A stretch of 64,000 nt of DNA from JBFFMO01 sp041390025 (GTDB lineage: Bacteria; Myxococcota_A; Bradymonadia; Bradymonadales; Bradymonadaceae): contig JAWKQR010000016.1 in the NCBI GenBank assembly GCA_041390025.1, positions 1 to 64,000 on the forward strand, read 5' to 3'. Both the position numbers and the translations under genes were made by a program. The notes beneath the pieces are model-generated. The model worked only from the letters and a program-made list of their open reading frames with translations, was not told where the DNA came from and did no database searches. Positions 26,772 through 35,216 of the stretch are shown piece after piece. Within the stretch, counting starts at the first letter, position 1. Every line of letters begins with the position of its first letter.

Positions 26772-29700
26772 ATGGCATCGGTTGAATCATTGGTCCAAGC
26801 AGGCGATTGGCGCGGATTAGGGCGCTGGTTGGGGTTTGAGTCTCGTCCTGTGCGCATCAGCGCAGGGGGTCTTGCGGGCTGGAATCTGGGGGTATTGGAG
26901 GGCCACAGCGTCACGGTGATGACGTCGGTGGGTGCGAGGCTTGTCGTGGTAGCTGGTGGTCCGTCGCACCGTTCGCGCCGCGTGGCGATGCGCGAAGTGC
27001 ATCGCCGCAATCCGTTGGACGTCACGCTGTGGATGTGGGTCAGCGAGGAGGTTTTGGAGGTGACGTTTGGGGTGGAGCGAAGTGATGGGGGTTTCGACGT
27101 CCGGCGGATGGTGCTCGCGCGGGATTGTCCGGAGCTGGAGGGGTTGCGTCAGCTGGAGGGTTTGAGGATTTCGGGGTTGGTGTCACCCGACGAGCGCGAA
27201 CGCGGCCGAGCGGTGCGGCGGCACTTCGAGGAAACCCTGGATCGCGAGACGATCACCCGGTCGTTCTTCTCCGGCTTTCGACAGGCCCTGAACCTTCTGG
27301 ACCAGACCCTCCTCCAAGGTCCCCTGGACCCCGAACAACGGCACGCGGTGTGTCTGAACACCTTGTTGAGGGTGCTCTTCCTCTACTTTCTGCAATCCCG
27401 TAGCGCGCTCAATAACGACCGACGTTTCATCTTACGTGCGTGGCGAGGGCGTGACCGCGAAGGAAGTTTTTACCGAAGTGTCCTTCGGCCGTTGTTTTTT
27501 GGTGCGCTAAACACCCCTCTTGACCAGCGCGACGAGCACATCACAAGACTGGGCGATGTTCCGTTTCTAAACGGTGGTCTGTTCGACCCAACACCCGTGG
27601 AACAAAACCATCCAGCCCTCGACTGGCCCGATGAAACGTGGTGCCACGTGCTTGAAAACCTGATGGAGCGTTACCACTTCGAGGTGGGTGACGATGACCC
27701 GAGTCACAACTGTTCCATCGACCCTGAGATGCTCGGGAAAGTCTTCGAAGGTCTGATGTTTGGCGACGCCCGGGCGAAATCTGGGAGTTTCTACACGCCT
27801 GTGGATGTCGTCCGTTCCATGGTGCGCCAGGGCTTGGAATCGCACTTGTGTCAAAGCCTCGGTTGGTCCCCGGAGAAGGCCGGCCAACTGTGGGTGTCCA
27901 CAACGGTCGACTTGGACACCCGCGACCAGTTGCGGCAGGCGCTCACCAACTTTCGGGTGTTGGACCCGGCGGCCGGCACCGGCGCATTCCTCCTCGAGAC
28001 ACTCCATCATCTCAAACATCTGTGGACTCTGGTCGATGGTCAGGTCGACCACGTCAGACTTCGCACGCTGGGTGCATGACCACCTGTACGGGGTGGACAT
28101 CAACTACACGGCGACGCGGTTGTGTGAGCTGCGAATCTGGGATGGCCTGTTGGCGGCGACGCCTCAATACGCTGTGCCCAACATGCCGCCGTTGCCAAAC
28201 CTCACCCACCGCATTGTCACCGGAGATGCTTTGATCGAGCCGTTTGACCTCGTGTCTCGACGCACGCGTGCGGGTGTGTTGGCAAACTCCGACGTGCTGC
28301 GAGGTGACCGCGCACAACGTCTTGCCTTCCAACTTCAACGCACTTACCTGAACTGCCACGGCAGGCAAAAGCCTCCAAGTTCGCGCCGCGCTCGATGCAG
28401 CGGAGAAAGCCAGCGCGGTCCATGTCCTCGAGACGCGATTGAGGCGCTTGCGAGCCGATGCCGAACACCTGAGCTTCACGCCACTGAAATTGACCTTCGC
28501 ATGTCCGGGCCAATCGCTCGGCGAAACGTGCGCTGACCGACGTCGAAAAACAATACCAAGCGGTGGTCCAACGCATCATGGGACGCCCAAAACAGTGATG
28601 GTCAGGCGTTCACCATGACTCCGGCGGCCAAATTCCCGAGGCCAGCGCAAGACGGTGGCTTCATCTGATCGTCACCAACCTCCTTGGGTGCGTGCGCACA
28701 ACGCCGACCGCGCCAAATCCGCGTTAAGCGTCGTCGTTACGCAAGCTGCGCAAACGGAATCTACGTCATCCGCCAGCCGCGGTGTGCGCGCACCGTTTGG
28801 AACTCAGGTGGATTTGGCGAACATCTTTCTCGAACGCTCCCTTGAACTGCCGCCGAGACGGACATCTGGTGGCGTTGGTTCCCTGAAGATGTTCCGATCG
28901 TTACAAGGAGCAGGCATCCGTGTGCTCGGGCGGCATGACATCCTATCCATCGAAGACTTCTCGGAGTCCTCGCGGGCGATGTTTGACGCCACAACCTACC
29001 CTGCGTGTGTTCACGTTCGGCGCTCGAGTTCCAAGCTGCCATCGGTGGTCAAAGTCTGGGTCCCATGACCACTGCGAATGCTGGGCACAAACTTTCTACT
29101 GATGGGTCGCTCGGGTCCTCGTGCCGCCGATTCTGGCCGTACTTCGGAACCATGCAGCGCAAGAGGACGCGCATTTTGAACCCGTTCCGGTGGTGTTTTC
29201 ACCCGTGGAGCCAACGACCTCTTCCTAGGGACCAAAGACGAGCTACGCCAAAAACTGGCGCTCGACGACGATGCCTCTGCTGCGTCCAGTGTTGATGATG
29301 CGATCTGCGCGCAGAACATCGCCGGACCTTCTGGCTCTGCTACGATGACCTTGGCGAGGCCTTGACGCCGCTGACGGAGACCCGTGACTTCTTTGTATGC
29401 ACACACTAAGAAGCTGCTGATGGCTCAGAGAGATCGATGAACTTCAACCAACCTTTGTGGCAGGTGTTCCGGCGCCGTTCCGATTCGACCAACACAAAGG
29501 TTGCTTGAGACATTTCCAGAGCATTCGCGCCTGATTCGCAATCTCGGTGAAGTGTGGGCGCTGAACACCGTTTGGCTACTTCCAGCGCCACAAACGATGC
29601 ACGCGGCACAACCTGCAGCAATGGTCGTCAAACCGCCAGTGTGCGGTTTCTGGATGTACCCTGGAACGCGTGCGCACGTGGAAAGTACAACATGTAATTT

Positions 29701-29850
29701 CGCGTGGTGCATTCAACGTTGCCTGTCACGCAAGCCTGGTTGGCGACAGCCGAACAGGGATGTTCATCGACGACCATTGCGCTGGCATCCAACTGACTCG
29801 ATCGCGCTGGCGCTGGGGCCTCTGCGTCGCTGGAGGTCGCTGACCACGTG
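26772..29850 (+). pseudogene. DNA adenine-N6 methylase, intact N-terminal half then heavily frameshifted
   Basis: The gene is open for 435 codons (26772-28079; GGAGG before the ATG). An N-terminal domain (LDRETITRSFFSGFRQAL, LNTLLRVLFLYFLQSRSALN) leads to the SAM motif RVLDPAAGTGAFLLETL (about 27955-27998). The frame then shifts near 28065 to VHDHLYGVDINYTATRLCELRIW, and later blocks appear in shifting frames: the catalytic NPPWVRAH near 28675 (the shift falls inside the motif, a C short), VDLANIFLERSLEL near 28811, FSESSRAMFDATTYPACV near 28962, ANDLFLGTKDELRQKL near 29220 and LNTVWLLPAP near 29562. The span is about 1020 codons; the end is approximate. It resembles Eco57I/PglX-type methylases of defence loci. 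Confidence 0.72.
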
Positions 29851-31985
29851 GGGACGGCTGCAGCCAACACCGCCATTGACGGAACTGGTCCTGGTGGCTG
29901 ACCCAGCCTGTGGACGTTCAGGTAATGCCGGGCTGAGTTTCACGCTGCAGCCAGACCGTCGGGGCCATGACGCAGCCTGGCGGTGTACTGTTGGCCGATG
30001 CCGTTGGGCTGGCACGCGAACGCTTCCGCAAGCCGCCGTGGCTGCGTCGCCGTGCAGGCAGTGCGGCTGCCAATTGTCATCTGCACGCGCACGTCTGACC
30101 TGAGATGTGGCGGCAGACGTGCAAGTGTGCGTCCGGGCTCACGCTGCCTGGGATCGACTTCGTCAGTCACACACATCAAAAGAGTCGAGCGCCGGTACAC
30201 GTCCAGCCAGCTGGGTGATCGTCGACGAGGCGCATCATTTTCGTAACCACACGAACCGAGCCAAAACCTCGCCAATAATCCAGATGCACCCGTCTTTCTG
30301 GTGAGCGCCACCTTTATTGTCAACTCCGTATGGGATCTCTAACACGCTTCGACCTTCATGGCAGACGTCGACACGCGCGGATACGACCTGCACAGGACGC
30401 GTTTGAGAAGAGTGCTCAATAATACGCCAGCGGGCCTGGAGATCTTCAGTTGAGTGTGTGCGGCGGCGAAGACGCCGGCGAGAGGGCTGCTGGCCGATCG
30501 TCCTACCGCGGAACTTTCGATTCTGTTATCAGCCGAGTCTGGGCGAAATGGTGGTCTGGGCAACCTTGGTCTGCCCGGATCCATGATCTCTGCACTGCCT
30601 CGACGGACTGGCCACGGAGGATTGCTCCGTCGACCATGCTCAGAGTGTGGGAAGGCGGCCGTCTGCACGATGACTGGGCGCCGATTCACTTGCAGGCGTC
30701 TCCACGAACAGGTTTGAGCCGACGGCAAGGGGTAGGGCTTTGGACCGAGGTCTGTTTTGCGGACTGCTTTGGTGTCTGTGCGAACAATCCGTCTTCGAAG
30801 TTTCGTCTGAACAACGACAGAGCTCATCGAACGCGAGCGAGTGGCTGCTGACCTGCTGGTACCGCGCTCGATTCGTGCGTATGCCGTTGCCAGGTGTTGT
30901 CGCAACCTGTACGAAGGACGGCCTTTGCTTCGGTTTTGATCAAACAGGTGGAAGGGTTTATCTTCGAGCTACCAGCGCAAAGGTGGAAGGCCTGGTATCG
31001 CCAACTTGCTGGAAGAGCTGGGCAGCAATGACAGCGGGGCTTGGTCATGGAAGGGCGTGTGGCGGTCATGCGACGGGGCTGGACGCAGAAAATGGAGGAG
31101 CAGGCAACGCGACGTCCTGGCGGGCCACCACATTTCCGACCTGCCCCGCACACCAGAGCTGCAAATTCTCGTGACAACTGTCCGACTGCCTTCTCGGGAG
31201 GTGGAACCTTCAAGACTGTAGTCAGATTGCCTTTCTGGACCTGCCCCGACACCTTGCACGCCGTCGAATAACGTATTGGGCGCTTGGTACGCCCAGGATC
31301 CGCAGCGCGCACTGTGGCCGCTTACTTGCCGCATTGAAGGTTGGCACAGCATACGTTGTGGATGCGGACGAAGATCTAGGGAGGCATCCCCAGGCCGAGG
31401 GCGGTTCGATGGGATTTGCACTGCCGGTAAAGCCAGCGCCAGTCAGTCTGCCAGAGATGCTGACCTTCGGAATGGACGCAGCATGAACGCACCAGGTCAG
31501 GCCTTTTTCACGCGGAGGCATATGGCCACCTTACGCACAACACTGGTTACGGTCCGTCACGACTGTCAACTTCCGTCGATACCGGCTGATCGACCTTGAC
31601 GACGTCGGCGGTGTGGGCCTTTGAGACCCTTGCTCGTGGATTGTGGAATACCCGACCACCCACTTGACGTCATGGTGGGGTCACAGCAGCTGACGATGGA
31701 TCCGGCAGAAGACCTATGGAACGAGCTCCGGCAGCTACGCGTTCGTGCCTGTCGAGGTCGAGTTGCGTGCTCAAGCCGTGCTTGGCACCGTATTGAAAAC
31801 GGATTTGGTACGAGCACTGGACGAATGGTTTGCGCTGAGTGCAACGATTGCCGCACGCACCTGCGGATGAGCCGTCCGCGCTCCAGCGCTTGGTGTCTCG
31901 GGGCGACGGGAAGCGTTTGGCACAGGAGGTCTTGCGATGGGACGGATTCTCTCCAGAGGTTCAGGTAGAGCTCATCGCCAGCCTT
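29851..31985 (+). pseudogene. SNF2-type helicase remnant following the methylase
   Basis: No long frame is open, but SNF2 helicase motifs occur in order on the + strand: GVLLADAVGL (29982, motif I; the expected GKT is replaced by ARE), VIVDEAHHFRNHTN (30215, motif II), and LVSATFIVNSVWDL (about 30298, motif III, with Phe for the usual Pro). The C-terminal half is unreadable except short coding-like pieces such as ALQRLVSRGDGKRLAQEVLRW near 31881. The order methylase then helicase and the missing Walker lysine suggest an inactive defence-type locus. Both boundaries are approximate. Confidence 0.6.
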
Positions 31986-31989
31986 CGGA

Positions 31990-32328
31990 TCACCCCGGAG
32001 GCCACGAAAGCGAGCGCCCGCCCAATACATGCATATGCAGATGAAACACCGACTGACCTGCCTCAACCCCATTGTTGATCACCAGTCGATACCCTTCGAG
32101 TCCCTCGGCTTTGGCAATCTCGGCGGTTTTCAGGAGCATGTGGCCCAGCACCATTTTGTCGTCGTCGGTCGCCTCAAGACAGTTCAGCATGAACTTCTTG
32201 GGGATGATCAAAATGTGCGTGGGGGCTGCTGGGTTGATGTCGCGGAACGCCAGGCAAAGGTCGTCTTCGTAGACCTTATCGCATGGAATCTCACCGCGGA
32301 TGATTTTCGAGAAGATCGTCTCCGACAT
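31990..32328 (-). CDS. HIT family protein
   Basis: A 112-residue histidine-triad nucleotide-binding protein (HINT class). It has the N-terminal SKIIRGEIPCDKVYEDD, the DINPAAPTHILIIPKKF block and the C-terminal triad SVFHLHMHVLGGR, with the central His as the nucleophile. It hydrolyses purine nucleotide phosphoramidates in characterised members. Start ATG 32328 overlaps the dtd stop (TAATG), so it is the last gene of a coupled operon. Confidence 0.95.
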   Translation of the reverse strand: MSETIFSKIIRGEIPCDKVYEDDLCLAFRDINPAAPTHILIIPKKFMLNCLEATDDDKMVLGHMLLKTAEIAKAEGLEGYRLVINNGVEAGQSVFHLHMHVLGGRSLSWPPG

Positions 32329-32780
32329 TACTGTCCTCCAGAGCGGCTATCGATCAAGATGGTGACGGGCCCTTGGTTGAGCAGTTCGACGTTCATGTCA
32401 GCACCGAACACCCCGGTGTGAACGTTGATCCCGATGGCTCGCGCTTTGGCGACAAACGCGTCCACCATCGCTGCTGCCGGTTCGGGCGCCATGGCTGAGA
32501 CAAAACTGGGTCGGCGCCCCTTCCGAACATCGCCGTAAAGCGTGAACTGACTGACCACCAACAGGTCACCCCCGACGTCCAACAGGGACAGATTCATCTT
32601 TCCGTCGTCGTCCGAGAAGATGCGCAGATTGACGGTCTTGTCGAACACATAGTTTAGGTCGTTCGCGTCGTCGCCTTGCCCGATCCCCAAGAGGACCAAG
32701 AGCCCCGCACCGATGGATCCCACATCCTCGTTCGCGACCTCGACCCGGGCGCGTGACACGCGCTGAATCACCGCGCGCAT
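32328..32780 (-). CDS. dtd: D-aminoacyl-tRNA deacylase
   Basis: 150 residues, full length for Dtd, which removes D-amino acids wrongly attached to tRNA. The N-terminal MRAVIQRVSRARVEV, the SQFTLYGDVRKGRRPSF active-site block and the C-terminal NQGPVTILIDSR are diagnostic (the last is the trans-acting NxGP motif). ATG 32780 is one base after the stop of the upstream lipoprotein gene; an upstream start at 32834 would overlap that gene and adds non-conserved residues. Confidence 0.96.
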   Translation of the reverse strand: MRAVIQRVSRARVEVANEDVGSIGAGLLVLLGIGQGDDANDLNYVFDKTVNLRIFSDDDGKMNLSLLDVGGDLLVVSQFTLYGDVRKGRRPSFVSAMAPEPAAAMVDAFVAKARAIGINVHTGVFGADMNVELLNQGPVTILIDSRSGGQ

Positions 32781-32781
32781 G

Positions 32782-33477
32782 TCATCTCCGCTTCTTGGGA
32801 GGTTTGACTTCCCACGAGAAATTTTTGTCATCAACGCGGATCCAACCTTGGGCGCCTTTGATCGACGTACGAATCCACCACACGTATTCGCTTGGCGTCG
32901 GCGAACCGTCCCAGTCTTCGCCCGAAAAGTCGTCCGGGATGGGGCAACCCGCGATGAAATCGTCGTTGAGCACGGACATCCAGCAAGAGCCGCCGCCTGT
33001 CGCTTTGAGCAAGTTTACCGTTTCGCCGGCCTTGATCTCATGGAGGTCTTCCTTACCGGTCTTGCTCGCAACACGATCAAAGCGCTGAGCGATGACTTCG
33101 ACGTCCTTTTTTGCGGTCAACCGCCGCGGCTTTAAGACAAAGACGGTCGATCGATTGACGAATACTTCTTTTCCGGTCTGAAGCATCGCCTTACCCGAAA
33201 CCGACTGGTCTTCACCCGCGCCACGCAAAAGTTCCACCTCGCCGGTTGGCCCAGTGTAGGTGAGCTTGAGCGTTCCTTCGATGTGATCGAAAGGCGTACC
33301 ATCAAGCGGCTTACTGCTCCCCAAGAAGGGTTCTTCTTTCGCAGCGGGAGCGCTGACATCAGGGGTCACGCCGACGTCTTGCGTGACTTCGACGGGTTCT
33401 GGAGCGGCGGAGAGCTCGGCTGGGGGTTCTTTCTCACATGCGACCAAGAATACTGCGGCTGCGATCAAAACTCTCAC
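32782..33477 (-). CDS. Lipoprotein of unknown function
   Basis: 231 residues from GTG 33477, which overlaps the upstream stop (GTGA) and has GGAG five bases before it. The N terminus VRVLIAAAVFLVAC is a lipobox signal. The mature protein begins with a Pro/Ala/Glu linker (EKEPPAELSAAPEPVEV) followed by a beta-rich domain. No family is recognised. It lies in the coupled operon 34139-31990. Confidence 0.68.
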   Translation of the reverse strand: MRVLIAAAVFLVACEKEPPAELSAAPEPVEVTQDVGVTPDVSAPAAKEEPFLGSSKPLDGTPFDHIEGTLKLTYTGPTGEVELLRGAGEDQSVSGKAMLQTGKEVFVNRSTVFVLKPRRLTAKKDVEVIAQRFDRVASKTGKEDLHEIKAGETVNLLKATGGGSCWMSVLNDDFIAGCPIPDDFSGEDWDGSPTPSEYVWWIRTSIKGAQGWIRVDDKNFSWEVKPPKKRR

Positions 33478-34139
33478 ACCAACTCCAACAAAACGATGAT
33501 GAGTACAACGGCAGCCGCAATTGCGACAAACCACCAAAAGCGATTTGTGCGGCCTGACTCTTCTGAGGGCGCCAAGGCTTGCAGGTTACGCGCAAGCAAG
33601 TCTGGAGGATAACTTAGGTCGGGAAAAATGTAGAGCGCCTCATCCTCGTCCACAACCATGTGTGCGTACTTCTGAGCGACAAAATCGTTTAGCGCGCTTT
33701 GAATCTTAGACGTGGGCAGCTTTGAGCGTGACGCGAGGAAGTCACAGCTGAAGGTCTTTCGGGTGGATGTGGCGATGAGCTGAAGCAACACATGCTGAGC
33801 ACGCGCCTTACGCGACCAGTCGGCATCGTCGCACAGACTGCTTACATTGCGCGCAAAGTTCGGCTGCTCTTGGAGGTGCGCGCCCGCCTCAAGGTCCACC
33901 GCACCTGTGGTGTCATCGAATGTGTAGTAGTCGATGCCATCCTCGCCTTGGATTCGATGGGTCGAGCTCAGGTCATCGAGGCTTTCCAGGATGCGCGCCA
34001 CGCTGTCGACGTCCAGCGGCACGTAGGGTACCACCTGCAACACCGCCACTTTTCCATGCCGCCTCGCGAGCTCGTGCGCCACCACTGAGGTGATGCGCAC
34101 TGCGGCGGGTCCTATGTTGAAACGTTGGGTATCGACCAT
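33474..34139 (-). CDS. Tail-anchored hypothetical protein
   Basis: 221 residues from ATG 34139 (MVDTQRFNIGPAAVR). The body is helical and hydrophilic with a winged-helix-like stretch (SRSKLPTSKIQSALNDFVAQKYAHMV); the only membrane segment is at the C terminus (FWWFVAIAAAVVLIIVLLELV), so it is predicted to face the cytoplasm. It is the first gene of the lipoprotein/dtd/HIT operon. No family is recognised. Confidence 0.65.
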   Translation of the reverse strand: MVDTQRFNIGPAAVRITSVVAHELARRHGKVAVLQVVPYVPLDVDSVARILESLDDLSSTHRIQGEDGIDYYTFDDTTGAVDLEAGAHLQEQPNFARNVSSLCDDADWSRKARAQHVLLQLIATSTRKTFSCDFLASRSKLPTSKIQSALNDFVAQKYAHMVVDEDEALYIFPDLSYPPDLLARNLQALAPSEESGRTNRFWWFVAIAAAVVLIIVLLELV

Positions 34140-34206
34140 GGCCTGTCGCCTTGGTGGCTTCAAAGCGCGGAGGTTAGGCAGATTGCAGAGCGTATGGCAA
34201 GAAACG

Positions 34207-34234
34207 AAAAAGCCGACCCGAAGGTCGGCTTTTT
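34207..34234 (-). terminator. Rho-independent terminator after Flp pilin gene
   Basis: The stem AGCCGACC/GGTCGGCT with a CGAA loop has A and T runs on the two sides, so it can work in both directions. It lies 18 bases past the stop of the pilin gene at 34252. Confidence 0.85.
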
Positions 34235-34251
34235 GCGTAAAGGCAAGAGCC

Positions 34252-34437
34252 TTAGAACGTCACGTCGTTGGTGACCGAGTCGTTGGCCTTGTTGAACTTC
34301 GACGAAACCGTCGAGCCGAAGACCTTGACGATGGCGATCACGAAACAAGCGATGAGGATAAGGAGAATGATATACTCCGTAGCCGTCGCGCCGTCTTCGT
34401 CGTTGTGAAATGCGACCATAAGGTTTTTGATGTCCAT
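34252..34437 (-). CDS. Flp/Fap-type pilin
   Basis: A 61-residue type IVb prepilin. A short leader ends in DEDG, followed by ATATEYIILLILIACFVIAIV: the Gly cleavage site, the Glu at +5 and the Tyr next to it are the Flp hallmarks. ATG 34437 (MDIKNLM) is preferred to the longer reading from 34452. A second pilin lies 270 bases upstream. No tad/cpa secretion gene is in the window, so assembly genes must be elsewhere. Confidence 0.88.
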   Translation of the reverse strand: MDIKNLMVAFHNDEDGATATEYIILLILIACFVIAIVKVFGSTVSSKFNKANDSVTNDVTF

Positions 34438-34706
34438 CTTAACTCTCCACAATGTATGCGGGCCTTTAAGGCCATTTTTTTAATGTTCTGTGAAGACCGA
34501 AGCCTCCACCACTCTATCGACTGGTTTCCCAGTCTAGCAACGCCCGTTTGAGCGATAGCCTCGTTAGAGTGCGTCTGAACAAGTAGCACTTACCATGCCA
34601 CTCTCGGACACCGAAACAATTTTCATTGTTTCGTTTGGCTTCCGGCTATTTGCCTTCCACCGGCGTGTGACACTTGGTCACACATAGGGACAATTGCCCT
34701 CGGCCT
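34438..34706. other. Gap between two pilin genes with two stem-loops
   Basis: No gene is seen. Two perfect inverted repeats are present: CGAAACAAT-TTTC-ATTGTTTCG at 34612-34633 and GTGTGAC-ACTTG-GTCACAC at 34665-34683. GGCCTTTAAGGCC at about 34459-34471 is followed by a T run on the + strand. The loops may attenuate or process a pilin transcript; the second resembles a CRP site but has the wrong spacing. Confidence 0.45.
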
Positions 34707-34916
34707 TTAGACCGCGGGGTGAGCAAGCCACCAGACCAAAAAGTCGCGGTAGCCCTTCACGTAAACGGCGCATCCGATGAGCGAAATCGTCGCTCCCAAA
34801 CTCACCAAGCTGAAAACGATGATGTATTCGGTCATCGCCACGCCTGACTCGTCCTGATGAAAGTTCTGGAACAGGCCTTTCGTCTTATCCCAGGTTGTCA
34901 TCAACGCGTTTGTCAT
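34707..34916 (-). CDS. Flp-like pilin, second copy
   Basis: 69 residues with a longer leader. The prepilin site is DESG followed by VAMTEYIIVFSLVSLGATISLIG, with Glu and Tyr at the same spacing as the other pilin. The tail YVKGYRDFLVWWLAHPAV is unusual in its Trp pair. AGGAG before ATG 34916 supports the start. It may be a minor or alternative pilin. Confidence 0.8.
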   Translation of the reverse strand: MTNALMTTWDKTKGLFQNFHQDESGVAMTEYIIVFSLVSLGATISLIGCAVYVKGYRDFLVWWLAHPAV

Positions 34917-35216
34917 CCGTTTCTCTCCTCACCACAACCTGCATGGAGGTTCTCTGACCGTAAGGTAGATGCCTTCAAAAACAAGTTTTACTGCGGTGTG
35001 TTATGGTTAACCTAACAAATCAAATTGTACCCAGCAACGAATCTTTACGCATTCGGTTCATTTTTATGTGTTTTTCATGAATTCGAACGGTGCCGTGTTG
35101 CATCGCTGTGGTTGTGCAAAGGTCGATCCAACTCAACCGGGTTCGGGACGGGTTCGATTGACAACCCCACGATCGGTCGATAAATCGGCCTCCTCAGCTA
35201 TCCGCCGGCCAAATCC
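34917..35216. promoter_or_regulatory. Divergent promoter region between pilin and mfd
   Basis: 300 bases with no gene, more AT-rich than the surroundings between 34980 and 35090. Divergent genes on both sides imply promoters for both directions. I could not fix a convincing -35/-10 pair. Confidence 0.4.

Noticed and set aside
29851..31985. Separate small genes in the helicase remnant
   Set aside because: The open frames are short, on both strands, and without ribosome sites; the motifs in order on the + strand fit one broken gene better.
34665..34683. CRP-binding site
   Set aside because: The arms resemble TGTGA/TCACA but the spacer is seven bases between them instead of six, and it lies downstream of one pilin and far from the next.
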